Source: Microbispora corallina (GTDB lineage Bacteria > Actinomycetota > Actinomycetes > Streptosporangiales > Streptosporangiaceae). Taken from it: a DNA stretch of 64,000 nucleotides. The notes below the pieces were generated by a model. That model was not told the origin of the DNA and searched no databases. It was given only the letters and a program-made list of their open reading frames with translations. A program made the translations under genes and the position numbers. Position 1 is the first letter of the stretch; each line of letters begins with the position of its first letter. The stretch lies in the NCBI RefSeq assembly GCF_016863035.1, contig NZ_BOOC01000003.1, positions 1 to 64,000 of the forward strand, in the 5' to 3' direction. Shown one piece after another: positions 27,366-35,778 of this stretch.

Positions 27366-27977
27366 ATGAGAAACGGGGCCGCGACCAGGCGGCTGGGCAT
27401 CATGGGCGGGACCTTCGATCCCATCCATCACGGCCATCTCGTCGCCGCGAGCGAGGTCGCGCACCACTTCGACCTGGACGAGGTGGTGTTCGTCCCGACG
27501 GGTCAGCCGTGGCAGAAGGCCGACCAGATCGTGTCCTCCTCAGAGGACCGCTATCTCATGACCGTGATCGCGACCGCGTCCAACCCGCGCTTCTCCGTCA
27601 GCCGGGTGGACATCGACCGTCCCGGTCCCACCTACACGATCGACACGCTGAGGGACATCGCCGCAACGTACGGGCCGAAGGTGGACCTCTACTTCATCAC
27701 GGGCGCCGACGCGCTCGCCCAGATCCTGAGCTGGCGGGACGCGGACGAGCTGTTCACGATCGCCCACTTCGTGGGCTGCACCAGGCCCGGGCACACCCTC
27801 CAGGACCCGGGCCTGCCCGAGGGCAAGGTCAGCCTGATCGAGATCCCGGCGCTGGCCATCTCGTCGTCCGAGTGCCGGGAGCGGGTGGCCGCCGGCGAGC
27901 CCATCTGGTACCTCGTCCCGGACGGCATCGTGCAGTACATCAACAAGCGCGGCCTCTACCAGCAGCCTGAGGACTGA
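27366..27977 (+). CDS. nadD: Nicotinate-nucleotide adenylyltransferase
   Basis: Transfers AMP to nicotinate mononucleotide in NAD synthesis. The 203-residue protein has the nucleotidyltransferase motif [12 protein letters not shown] near the N terminus and the [10 protein letters not shown] motif near the C terminus, matching NadD (ISSTxxR). ATG 27366 puts the family N terminus nearby; ATG 27354 is an alternative. In most actinomycetes rsfS follows closely, but here it is about 3.7 kb away. Confidence 0.95.
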   Translation: MRNGAATRRLGIMGGTFDPIHHGHLVAASEVAHHFDLDEVVFVPTGQPWQKADQIVSSSEDRYLMTVIATASNPRFSVSRVDIDRPGPTYTIDTLRDIAATYGPKVDLYFITGADALAQILSWRDADELFTIAHFVGCTRPGHTLQDPGLPEGKVSLIEIPALAISSSECRERVAAGEPIWYLVPDGIVQYINKRGLYQQPED

Positions 27978-28018
27978 CCGGCCCCCGCGGGACCCTCACC
28001 GGAGAACTCTCCGTATAA

Positions 28019-28036
28019 GTACAAACGTATTTGTAC
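28019..28036. promoter_or_regulatory. Perfect palindromic operator before the HTH gene
   Basis: GTACAAACGTATTTGTAC is a perfect 18-base palindrome, 30 bases before the start codon of an HTH regulator. It is AT-rich against its surroundings. It is very likely the autoregulatory binding site for that regulator; this is inference from position and symmetry. Confidence 0.75.
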
Positions 28037-28065
28037 AAGAATCCCGGAGTATCTAGCATCGACGG

Positions 28066-28629
28066 GTGCATGACGACTCCCCGCGCGAGGTGCGCGACTC
28101 CAAGGTGCTCGCGGCGATGGCCCACCCGCTCCGCCGCCGCCTGCTCGACGTCCTGCGGGTGGACGGCCCGTCGACGGTGTCGGTCCTGGCCGAACGGACC
28201 GGGGAGGCCGTCGGCAAGGTCAGCCACCATCTGAGAGTCCTCGGCGCGAGCGATCTCGTCGAGGAGGTGCCGGAGCTCGCGCGGGACCGCAGGGAACGGT
28301 GGTGGCGCAGGACCTCCGGCAGGCTCGACTGGTCGCCGTCGGACTTCCCGGACGATCCCGTCGCGCTGGCGGCCGAGTCGCTGGTCCTGGAGCGGCAGAC
28401 CGCGCTGGCCAGGCAGTGGTTCGCCGAACGCGAGGACCATCCCGAGCCGTGGCGCCGGGCCGCCTTCACCGCCGACCACTGGGCCCGCCTGTCGGTCGCC
28501 GAGCTCGCCGAACTGGAGGAGCGGATCGTCTCCCTCATGGCCTCGCTGGCCGACCGGGAGGTTCCCGACGACGGGCAGGAACGGAAGCTCGTCTTCCTGA
28601 CCGTCCGGGCCGTTCCGGGGCGGCCGTGA
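28066..28629 (+). CDS. ArsR-like winged-helix regulator
   Basis: A 187-residue protein with an N-terminal winged-helix domain (MAHPLRRRLLDVLRVDGPSTVSVLAERTG, then KVSHHLRVLGASDLVEEV). The C-terminal part is helical with several Trp residues and resembles the multidrug-linked HTH_20/ArsR subgroup rather than metal-sensing ArsR; no Cys pairs for metal are present. It starts at GTG 28066. The stop overlaps the MFS gene (GTGA), so regulator and transporter form an operon that the upstream palindrome probably controls. Confidence 0.85.
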   Translation: MHDDSPREVRDSKVLAAMAHPLRRRLLDVLRVDGPSTVSVLAERTGEAVGKVSHHLRVLGASDLVEEVPELARDRRERWWRRTSGRLDWSPSDFPDDPVALAAESLVLERQTALARQWFAEREDHPEPWRRAAFTADHWARLSVAELAELEERIVSLMASLADREVPDDGQERKLVFLTVRAVPGRP

Positions 28630-29924
28630 CCACCGCCGATCCCCCCGCGGCCGGGCGCGGCGGGCGGCGCTGGACGAGGGACTTCCGGCTGGTGTGGGCC
28701 GGTGAGACGATCAGCCTGCTCGGCGGTTCCGTGGCCGCCGTGTCGCTGCCGCTGGTCGCCGTGGTGACCCTGCACGCCGGCACCCTCGCCACCGGGCTGC
28801 TGACCGCGGCCGCCTGGCTGCCGTGGCTCCTGGTCGGCCTGCCCGCCGGTGCCTGGGTGGACCGGCTGCAGAAACGGCCGCTGATGCTGGCCTGCGACCT
28901 CTGCGCGGCGGCGGTGTTCGCCACCGTGCCGATCGCGGCCTGGGCCGGTACGCTCACGATGACGCACCTGATCGTGGCGGCCGCGGCGGGCGGCGTCGCG
29001 CAGGTGTTCTTCACCCTCGCCTACCGCGCGTACCTGCCGGTTCTCGTGGGGCCCGAACGGCTGTTGCACGCCAACACCAGGCTCCAGGGAAGCGAGTCCG
29101 CCGCCGGCGTCGCCGGTCCCGGTCTGGCGGGGATCCTCGCCCAGGCGTTCGGCGCGGTGAGCGGGGTGCTGGCGGACGCGGCCAGCTTCGTGGTCTCCGC
29201 GGTGTGCCTGCTGTGCGTGCGGACGCGGGAGCCGCGCCCCGCCCGCGGAGCGCGGCGGCGGCTGCCCGCGGAGATCCGGGACGGGCTCCGCTTCGTGGCG
29301 CACGACCGCTACCTGCGCGCACTCGCCGTCTTCAGCGCGATGTCGAACATCTCGCTCATGGGCTACCAGCCGGTCCGGATGGTGTACCTCGCCAGGGACG
29401 CCGGTGCCGGGCCGGGCGCCATCGGCGTCGTGCTGGCGCTGGCCGGCGTGGGCGGAGTCACCGGTGCCGCCCTGGCCGGCCGGATCGCCGGGCGGTTCGG
29501 GACGGCGCGCGGCTTCCTGCTGTGCGAGGCGTTCGCCGCGCCGATGCTGCTGCTCGGCCCGATCGGCGGTGGCCTGGCGTGGTTCGCCGCCGGGGGGTTC
29601 GGCGCGGGGATGGGGATCGTGGCCTCGAACATCCTCACGGGGACGTTCCGCCAGCGCTACAGCCCGGCCGGGCTGTTCGGGCGGATCACCGCGAGCACCG
29701 CCGCCCTGAACTACGGCGCCATCCCCCTCGGCGGGCTGCTCGGCGGCACGCTGGGCGAGCTGATCGGCGTACGGGAGACGCTTGTGGCGACGGCGGGCCT
29801 CGCGATCCTCTCGGTGGGCGTCCTGCTGCTCGGCCCGTTCCGCCCCCTGCGCGACTTCCCCGGCCCGGCCCGCCGCGACGGGCTCCTCACCGGGGGAGCC
29901 CTCAGTCCTGGGCCGTCGGCGTGA
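28626..29924 (+). CDS. MFS exporter (EntS-like)
   Basis: A 432-residue transporter with about 12 membrane segments. The N-terminal DFRLVWAGETISLLGGSV and the PAGAWVDRLQKRP loop are typical of the enterobactin-exporter-like MFS_3 group. It starts at GTG 28626 inside the stop of the HTH regulator. Its last 23 bases overlap, tail to tail, with the membrane-protein gene on the other strand. The exported compound is unknown; a xenobiotic or antibiotic is likely from the operon with an HTH repressor. Confidence 0.87.
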   Translation: MTTADPPAAGRGGRRWTRDFRLVWAGETISLLGGSVAAVSLPLVAVVTLHAGTLATGLLTAAAWLPWLLVGLPAGAWVDRLQKRPLMLACDLCAAAVFATVPIAAWAGTLTMTHLIVAAAAGGVAQVFFTLAYRAYLPVLVGPERLLHANTRLQGSESAAGVAGPGLAGILAQAFGAVSGVLADAASFVVSAVCLLCVRTREPRPARGARRRLPAEIRDGLRFVAHDRYLRALAVFSAMSNISLMGYQPVRMVYLARDAGAGPGAIGVVLALAGVGGVTGAALAGRIAGRFGTARGFLLCEAFAAPMLLLGPIGGGLAWFAAGGFGAGMGIVASNILTGTFRQRYSPAGLFGRITASTAALNYGAIPLGGLLGGTLGELIGVRETLVATAGLAILSVGVLLLGPFRPLRDFPGPARRDGLLTGGALSPGPSA

Positions 29925-30765
29925 AATGGGACGGCGGGCGGGGCGCGAGAGTGCTGGTCGCCCGGCGCAGGACGGCCTCGGGGACGCGGGATCCTGCTCT
30001 CACGACGACCGTCGCGTCGTCGCGGTCGACCACGTGGATCGTGCCCCCGTCCACCGCCCGCGACCAGGTCCGCGGCCCCGCCTGCTCGTACGGGCCGTCC
30101 TCGCCGGGCGGGTCCACGCGCGACCGGACGACGACCGTGACGGCGGAGGCGGAGCGCTCACCAGGGGTGGCGGCGCGGTGGAGGGCCGCCGGGCGCAGGA
30201 CGTAGCGCAGCTCACCGGGCCGGGACGCCACCCGCTCGACCACGTACCCCGGCAGGTCGGGCGCGATCAGGGGGATACCGGGATCAAGAGGACGGCGGGG
30301 AGGCGCGGTCGGCGCCACGAGAGGCGGAGGGCCGCCCACGGCCATCAACGGCACCTGCTGGGCCCACCACAGCATGCCCGGCGTCGTGAACAGGGCGGTG
30401 AGCGCGTACGCCAGTCCCAGGACGAGGCACACGGCGACCAGCCGGTTCGGGACGAGTTGCCAGGCCACGGTGTCGAGGAGGGTCCACAGCAGGAACGCCG
30501 CCGGAGGGGCCGGAAGGGCGACGTGCCAGGCGGGCCGCACGCGCACGGCCCACAGCGACGGCCAGGCCGTGACGAGGAGGAACGGCGCCGCCCCCAAGAG
30601 GATGACCGCCCCCTGCCCGAACCGGGCCGAGGGGTCGTACGGGAGGACGGCGAGCCCGGCCGCGGTGAGCGCCCACGCGAGCGGCGGGAGGGCGAGACCG
30701 ACGAGCGCGGCGGCGAGCGTGCGGCGCAGCGCCGGCGGCACGGCGGGCCGGCTGGGGGGAGCCAT
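29902..30765 (-). CDS. Hypothetical membrane protein
   Basis: The 287-residue product has about four hydrophobic segments in the first 145 residues (LAAALVGLALPPLAWALTAAG; GAVILLGAAPFLLVTAWPSLWA; further at about 78-100 and 102-122). A soluble C-terminal half (about 145-287) is rich in beta-type sequence (GELRYVLRPAA, GTIHVVDRDDATVVV). I do not recognise the family. It converges on the MFS exporter with a 23-base overlap and diverges from the His/Gln-rich gene. Confidence 0.7.
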   Translation of the reverse strand: MAPPSRPAVPPALRRTLAAALVGLALPPLAWALTAAGLAVLPYDPSARFGQGAVILLGAAPFLLVTAWPSLWAVRVRPAWHVALPAPPAAFLLWTLLDTVAWQLVPNRLVAVCLVLGLAYALTALFTTPGMLWWAQQVPLMAVGGPPPLVAPTAPPRRPLDPGIPLIAPDLPGYVVERVASRPGELRYVLRPAALHRAATPGERSASAVTVVVRSRVDPPGEDGPYEQAGPRTWSRAVDGGTIHVVDRDDATVVVRAGSRVPEAVLRRATSTLAPRPPSHFTPTAQD

Positions 30766-31056
30766 GCGATCAAGAGTGGCACGCGGTGCCGACCACGGCC
30801 ACGGCTCACCGGGACTTTACCCGTGGATATCGGCCTGACCTGCGGGAACGTAAACGGCGGGGGTGCGGGGAGGGGAGTTGCCCAGGAGGCGGCAGGCAGG
30901 CTTTGCGCGGGGATGGACGACCCGGCGGCGGTCCGGCGGTTAACGTGCGAAGCAGGAGCCGGGCCGCGTGAGGCCCCCGCTCCCTGGATATTGATCCGGC
31001 GCTCCGTACGCCCCGGTCCGGCCGGGGCCACGACCGTCACAGTACGGAGTGATCCC
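30766..31056. other. Divergent spacer upstream of the His/Gln-rich gene
   Basis: About 290 bases between divergent genes with no coding frame I trust. It must hold promoters for both sides. GGTTAACG at 30937-30944 is the most promoter-like hexamer region on the plus strand. No riboswitch fold was recognised. Confidence 0.4.
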
Positions 31057-31413
31057 ATGCTCAAGGAAGCTCTCGCCGCGGGCGCGATGGCCCTGTCGGC
31101 CCTCGTCGTGCCCGCCACGATGCCGGCGCAGCCCGCGCACGCGCTGACCGTCACGCAGCCGACCGACCACGGACGGCCCTGTTGTGGCCACCGACGCCAC
31201 CACAGGCACCACCGTCACCACCACCGGCCTCAACAGCAGCAGCAGCAACAACAGCAGCAGCAGGGAGGCCGGCACCACCGATCCCAGCAGCAGCAACAGC
31301 AGCAGCAACAGCAGGGAGGTCGGCACCACCGCTCCCAGCAGCAGCAACAGCAGCAGCAACAGCAGGGGTCGGGAGGCCAGCAGCAACAGCAGCAGCAGCA
31401 ACAGCAGCACTGA
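31057..31413 (+). CDS. Secreted His/Gln-rich repeat protein
   Basis: The 118-residue product starts with a good signal peptide (about 1-30: LAAGAMALSALVVPAT, cut near AHA). The mature part begins LTVTQPTDHGRPCCGH, then a dense His/Arg block (HRRHHRHHRHHH), then four Gln runs of about 10. The unit GGRHHRSQQQQQQQQQQ repeats with an exact 51-base period. GGAG lies eight bases before the ATG, and a terminator follows 57 bases after the stop. Metal binding through the His block is plausible but unproven. The +1 frame over the repeats reads Ser/Asn/Thr-rich with better G+C at third positions, so a frameshift history is possible. Confidence 0.65.
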   Translation: MLKEALAAGAMALSALVVPATMPAQPAHALTVTQPTDHGRPCCGHRRHHRHHRHHHRPQQQQQQQQQQQGGRHHRSQQQQQQQQQQGGRHHRSQQQQQQQQQQGSGGQQQQQQQQQQH

Positions 31414-31470
31414 GCCAGCACCGGCAGCGGTGAGCCGCTGCAGCGCCGGATCAATTCCGCAGCACGACCG

Positions 31471-31495
31471 CCCCACGAGGACCGTCCTCGCGGGG
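31471..31495 (+). terminator. Terminator after the His/Gln-rich gene
   Basis: CCCC-A-CGAGGAC-C-GTCCTCG-C-GGGG, a long stem with one mismatch, followed by CTTTCTCC. It supports the stop at 31413 as the true gene end. Confidence 0.75.
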
Positions 31496-31583
31496 CTTTC
31501 TCCTGCTCCCGGCGGCTCCCGTCTCCCCGTCCCCGCAGGAATCAGGGCGCCCCGGAGGACGTTGAATCCCTGATCCGGGGCAT

Positions 31584-31601
31584 ACCCCCGATAACGGGGG
31601 T
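31584..31601. promoter_or_regulatory. Inverted repeat upstream of rsfS
   Basis: ACCCCCG-ATAA-CGGGGGT is a perfect 7-bp inverted repeat with a four-base loop, 95 bases before the rsfS start. It could be an operator or a small terminator; no T-run follows. Confidence 0.45.
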
Positions 31602-31695
31602 GTCCCGATAGGGTCGTCACCGCGTAAGTCGGTTGTACGGCGCACGATGACTGTGCACCCTGGAAGAGCCCGACAACGGAGGACAGAACCGAATC

Positions 31696-32100
31696 GTGAC
31701 AGCATCTGAGAGAGCGATCCAGTTGGTCAGAGTCGCCGCCGAGGCGGCCGCCGAGAAGCTGGCCGACGACATCATCGCCTACGACGTGAGCGACCAGCTC
31801 GTCATCACCGACGCCTTCCTGCTCTGCTCCGCCTCCAACGACCGCCAGGTGCGGGCGGTGGTGGACGAGATCGAGGAACGCCTGCGCATCGAGGCCGACG
31901 CGAAGCCGGTGCGCCGCGAGGGCGAGCGGGAGGGGCGCTGGGTGCTCCTCGACTACCTCGACATCGTCGTCCACGTCCAGCACGAGGAGGACAGGGTCTT
32001 CTACGCGCTCGAGCGCCTGTGGAAGGACTGCCCCTCGATCGAGCTGCCGGAGAGCGTCAAGCGGGTCGCGGCCCAGCGCGGGCACGGGGCGGCTCGGTGA
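31696..32100 (+). CDS. rsfS: Ribosomal silencing factor RsfS
   Basis: RsfS binds L14 on the 50S subunit and blocks subunit joining when nutrients are low. The 134-residue protein has the Iojap-family core (DVSDQLVITDAFLLCSASNDRQVRA, then EGEREGRWVLLDYLDIVVHV). It starts at GTG 31696 with ACGGAGGA upstream. It overlaps transcriptionally with the phosphatase gene 22 bases downstream. Confidence 0.95.
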   Translation: MTASERAIQLVRVAAEAAAEKLADDIIAYDVSDQLVITDAFLLCSASNDRQVRAVVDEIEERLRIEADAKPVRREGEREGRWVLLDYLDIVVHVQHEEDRVFYALERLWKDCPSIELPESVKRVAAQRGHGAAR

Positions 32101-32122
32101 CGCACGACCACGGGGCGGCGCG

Positions 32123-32758
32123 ATGAGCCGCCGGATGGTCTGCCTGCGCCACGGGCAGACGCTCTGGAACGTGGAGCAGCGCTTCCAGGGGCACACCGAC
32201 ATCGGGCTCGACGAGGTGGGCGTCGCCCAGGCGGCCCGGGCGGCCTCCCTGCTCGCGTCCCTGCGGCCCACCGTGATCGTCTCGTCCGATCTGCGCCGCG
32301 CCCACGACACCGCCTCGGCCCTCGCCCGGCTCACCGGCCTTGACGTCTTCGTCGACAAGGACCTGCGGGAGCGCGGCGGCGGCGCCTGGGAGGGCCTGAC
32401 CCGCGAGGAGATCAAGGCCGGGTGGCCGGTCGAGTACGAGGCGTGGGAGGCCCCGGGCGGGGAGGTCGTGACCGACGTCGCCGACCGCGTCGCCGAGGCG
32501 ATGACGCGCTGGTCGGGCCGGCTCGACGACGACGGCCTGCTGGTGGTCGTCTCGCACGGCGCCGCCACCCGTCTGGGCATCGCCCGGCTGCTGGGCCTGC
32601 CGCAGGAGCTGTGGTCGGTCCTCGGCAGCCTCGGCAACTGCTCGTGGTCGGTGCTGGAGGAGGGACGCCGGGGCTGGCGTCTCCTGGAGCACAACGCGGG
32701 CACCCTGCCGGAGCCGGTCAGCAGCGACGACAGCCCGGCGGTCACGGCCGACGGCTGA
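32123..32758 (+). CDS. Histidine phosphatase family protein
   Basis: A 211-residue branch-1 histidine phosphatase. The RHG motif is near the N terminus (CLRHGQTLWN, catalytic His at residue 10) and the second His is in VVSHGAATRLG. The order nadD-rsfS-phosphatase-tRNA-Ala is a common actinomycete arrangement, and the protein is often annotated as phosphoglycerate mutase; the real substrate is not known from sequence. Confidence 0.92.
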   Translation: MSRRMVCLRHGQTLWNVEQRFQGHTDIGLDEVGVAQAARAASLLASLRPTVIVSSDLRRAHDTASALARLTGLDVFVDKDLRERGGGAWEGLTREEIKAGWPVEYEAWEAPGGEVVTDVADRVAEAMTRWSGRLDDDGLLVVVSHGAATRLGIARLLGLPQELWSVLGSLGNCSWSVLEEGRRGWRLLEHNAGTLPEPVSSDDSPAVTADG

Positions 32759-32857
32759 GCCTCAGTGGCCGCTGTGACCGGTGACGATTAGGTAAACGGA
32801 TGGGCGTGCTTGTATGCTCTCCGAGCGCCGCGCCGGGAACACCCGGAGCGGTGGCAA

Positions 32858-32930
32858 GGGGCTATAGCGCAGCTGGTAGCGCACCTCCATGGCATGGAGG
32901 GGGTCTGGGGTTCGAGTCCCCATAGCTCCA
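32858..32930 (+). tRNA. tRNA-Ala (anticodon GGC), copy 1
   Basis: A complete 73-base cloverleaf. The acceptor stem GGGGCTA/TAGCTCC contains the G3-U70 wobble that identifies alanine tRNA, the D stem is GCGC/GCGC, the anticodon loop is ATGGCAT with GGC, and the T arm is TGGGG-TTCGAGT-CCCCA. The CCA end is not encoded (CCC follows). All 73 bases match the second copy at 56689. Confidence 0.97.
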
Positions 32931-33020
32931 CCCGTTCTGTCCCGCCCGTGATCTCGCGTTCACGGGCGTACGGCCGGGTCGCGCGGCCGGCCGTACGCCC
33001 GCGGCTCACGGGCCGCCCGC

Positions 33021-34409
33021 TCAGCCCAGGCTCTTCAGGTAGGCGAGCGACGGCATGAAGAAGTACTCCCCGCCCTTCATGGTCACGGTCTGCGGCACCT
33101 GGTGCTGGGGAGCGCCGAGCGCCGAGGAGCCCCACTGCTTGGGGAAGCGCACCTTGACGTCGCGCTTGCCCTGGCCGATCACCGGGTCGTGCCCGGTGCC
33201 GCCGGCGGGGAAGTCCGGGTTGTCGGCCCAGCTCTGCTGGGTGAACTCGAACTGGCTCTGCAGGCTGGAGTTGAACGCCATGAACAGCAGGCCCACCCCG
33301 CCGGTGGGGCGCGTCTGCGGAGGGGCGTCGTCCCACGGCCGGTCGGTCCGGGAGCCGTACGTCTGGCCGCGCCGGGCCATCATCACGCCGAGCACGCGCT
33401 CGAGGCCCTCGTCACGGGAGTCGCGCGGGTTGGCCTTGCGGATGTGCGCGCCGACGGGGCACCGGGACCCGGGGTCGTCGCGGTAGCTGAAGTCGTTCTG
33501 CACGGGGAATCCGGCCGAGCTGGGCCGGTCGTGCAGCCGCAGCGGGGTGCCGTTGCGGAACCGGCCGACCAGCATGGCCCCGGCGCGCGGGCGGTCGGCC
33601 CCGGTCAGGCCCAGGGCGTCGGCGAGGGAGTCCTCGGCCTCCCGGAACGCCCGCACGTTCTGCTCCAGCTTGCGCAGCACCAGGTAGCTGCCGAAGTGCC
33701 GGCTGGGGTGGGGCGCGAGGGGGTCGGCGACCAGGACGTGGCTCAGCGGGAAGAACGGGTTCCAGTTGGTGCCGGGCTCCTGGGCCACCTGGTCAGCCAG
33801 GAAGAGCGGCTGGCTGCGGCCGTCGACGTACCCGAAGTGCTCGATGCCCCGCCCCTGGTCGTCCCGCAGGCCGGCGCCGGTCTCCTCGCCCAGGACCTTC
33901 GCGGTCTTCGGCAACAGCGCGAGGACCCGCTTGCGGGTGGCCGCGACCGGCTCGGGGGTGGCGTCGCCGATCAGCACGACAGCGTGGATCTCGCCCTGGT
34001 ACTGCGGCTCCCACGCGCTCACCGGGGGGTCGCTCAGCGTGTCCTTGCGCCGCTTGAGGCCCGACTTGAACGCGTTGTCGCCGAACTTCGCGGTCTCGTG
34101 CCCGAGCTTGAGGTAGCCGAGCCTGCTGATCCCCACCCCGACGTACGGCGTGCCGGGGGCCTTTGTCTTGTTGAAGGCCCGCACCTCGTCGAGGTGCTTC
34201 CTGGCCGACTTCATGAGCGGGACGAGCGCCTTGAGGAAGCGCCTGCCGTCCGCGCCGTCGCCGAAGTTCAGCAGCAGCAGGGACAGGCTCTCCCGGACGT
34301 GCGCCTGGAGGATGTTCGGCTGGAGGTTGTCCAGCATCGCCTTGGTGTCGGCGTCGAGGCTCGCCGCGTCCCACGCGAGCGGTTTGGTATTGGACAGGTT
34401 CACCGGCAT
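33021..34409 (-). CDS. DyP-type heme peroxidase
   Basis: Dye-decolorizing peroxidases oxidise large aromatic substrates with hydrogen peroxide. The 462-residue product has the family motif GXXDG as GYVDG (catalytic Asp at about 196) and the proximal heme His at about 322 in GAHIRKANPR. The length fits the larger DyP class. ATG 34409 is chosen because GGAGAAGGA lies about seven bases upstream; the frame stays open further but without family similarity. No signal peptide or Tat motif is visible, so it is probably cytoplasmic. It diverges from the YbdK-type gene. Confidence 0.92.
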   Translation of the reverse strand: MPVNLSNTKPLAWDAASLDADTKAMLDNLQPNILQAHVRESLSLLLLNFGDGADGRRFLKALVPLMKSARKHLDEVRAFNKTKAPGTPYVGVGISRLGYLKLGHETAKFGDNAFKSGLKRRKDTLSDPPVSAWEPQYQGEIHAVVLIGDATPEPVAATRKRVLALLPKTAKVLGEETGAGLRDDQGRGIEHFGYVDGRSQPLFLADQVAQEPGTNWNPFFPLSHVLVADPLAPHPSRHFGSYLVLRKLEQNVRAFREAEDSLADALGLTGADRPRAGAMLVGRFRNGTPLRLHDRPSSAGFPVQNDFSYRDDPGSRCPVGAHIRKANPRDSRDEGLERVLGVMMARRGQTYGSRTDRPWDDAPPQTRPTGGVGLLFMAFNSSLQSQFEFTQQSWADNPDFPAGGTGHDPVIGQGKRDVKVRFPKQWGSSALGAPQHQVPQTVTMKGGEYFFMPSLAYLKSLG

Positions 34410-34582
34410 CGTCGGTCCTTCTCCATCGTCGTCTCGGCTGGGCCCCCGATCCCTAAGAGTCTTCTCCCACGCATCGGGTTCTCCTGGATAGTCCGGGAAA
34501 TCCCGCACCCGCCGCCCACGGAGCGGGGAACGGCGACGTGCCAGGTCAGGCCTAACCCGTGCACGGTGGGTAGTGACGGGCC

Positions 34583-35677
34583 ATGACGAAGAGACGACCT
34601 GTCGGCGTGGAAGAGGAGTTCCTCGTCGTGGACCTGGAGAGCCGGCGGCTCACCCCGCTGGCCCAGGCCATGCTCGACCGGCTGCCGGGGGAGGGGTTCG
34701 CCGCCGAGCTGCAGCGGTCCGTGGTGGAGACCAACAGCACACCCCTGGAGGACCTGGGCGACGTCCGGGCCGAGCTCGTACGGCTCCGCGGCGCGCTGGT
34801 GTCGGCGGGGGAGCCGCTGGGCGTGGGGGTGATCGCCTCCGGGACGACTCCCCTGACCGGAGTCGACGGGTACACGATCTCTCCGGGGGAGCGGTACCGC
34901 TACCTGTCAGACGAGTACCGGTTCCTGGCCCAGGAGCAGCTCATCTGCGGCGCCCAGGTGCACGTGGAGATCGACGACCGCGACGTCGCGGTGCTCGCCG
35001 CGCAGCGCGCGGAGGCGTGGCTGCCGCCGCTGCTCGCGCTGAGCGCCAGCTCGCCGTACTGGGAGAACGACGACACCGGGTACGCCAGCAGCCGCACCCT
35101 CGCCTGGCAGCGGTGGCCGACGGCCGGGTCGCTGGGGCCGTTCGCCGACGCCGCGCAGTACGACCGCACGGCCGAGGACCTGGTCGCCTCCGGCGTCATC
35201 GAGGACCAGGGCATGGTCTACTTCGACATTCGGCTGAGCGCCCACGTGCCCACGGTCGAGATGCGGATCTGCGACTCCTGCCCGCTCGTGGACGACGTCG
35301 TCCTGCTCGCCGGGCTGTTCCGCGCCCTGTTCACGAGGGAGAGCGAGGCCGTCGAGCGCGGTGAGCCGCCGCGCGGAGAGCAGCGCCCCGCGCTCCTGCG
35401 CGCCGCCAACTGGCGGGCCGCGCGGTCGGGGCTGGAGGGCGACCTGCTGTCGCCGCTCACCAGCAGGCCGTCCTCGGCGCCGCAGCTGATCACCTGGCTG
35501 CTCGACGACCTGCGGCCCACGCTGGAGGAGCTGGGCGACTGGGAGCTGGTCTCCGAGCTGGCCGACGAGGCGCTGCGGCGGGGCAGCTCGGCGTCCCGCC
35601 AGCGCGGCGCGCGCGCCGTCAACGGCCGTCCCGAGGACGCCGTCGACCTGCTGCTCGCCGAGACCCGCAAGCCCTGA
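34583..35677 (+). CDS. Carboxylate-amine ligase, YbdK family
   Basis: The 364-residue protein begins RPVGVEEEFLVVD, with further family segments VETNSTPLEDLG, CGAQVHVEI and VEMRICDSCP, as in GCS2/YbdK glutamate-cysteine ligase-like enzymes. Actinomycetes make mycothiol rather than glutathione, so the native product may be another gamma-glutamyl or carboxylate-amine amide. A 17-bp terminator hairpin follows. Confidence 0.9.
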   Translation: MTKRRPVGVEEEFLVVDLESRRLTPLAQAMLDRLPGEGFAAELQRSVVETNSTPLEDLGDVRAELVRLRGALVSAGEPLGVGVIASGTTPLTGVDGYTISPGERYRYLSDEYRFLAQEQLICGAQVHVEIDDRDVAVLAAQRAEAWLPPLLALSASSPYWENDDTGYASSRTLAWQRWPTAGSLGPFADAAQYDRTAEDLVASGVIEDQGMVYFDIRLSAHVPTVEMRICDSCPLVDDVVLLAGLFRALFTRESEAVERGEPPRGEQRPALLRAANWRAARSGLEGDLLSPLTSRPSSAPQLITWLLDDLRPTLEELGDWELVSELADEALRRGSSASRQRGARAVNGRPEDAVDLLLAETRKP

Positions 35678-35682
35678 GCACG

Positions 35683-35728
35683 GGCCCGCCCGTCCCCCCG
35701 CCTGAGTGACAGGGGGGACGGGCGGGCC
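35683..35728 (+). terminator. Terminator after the YbdK-type gene
   Basis: A perfect 17-bp stem (arms 35683-35699 and 35712-35728) with a 12-base loop, six bases after the stop. No T-run follows. Confidence 0.8.
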
Positions 35729-35778
35729 GATACCCTACTGGCCATGTCACTGGCCACGTCCCCCATCCGCGGCGTCCG

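Noticed and set aside
31184-31573. Ser/Asn/Thr-rich frame as the real gene over the CAG repeats
   Set aside because: It has no signal peptide of its own, is cut off upstream by a stop, and runs through the terminator at 31471-31495. Kept only as a finding about history.
34410-34508. 33-residue N-terminal extension of the DyP peroxidase
   Set aside because: The frame is open, but the strong ribosome site and family similarity begin at ATG 34409; the extension has no export motif.
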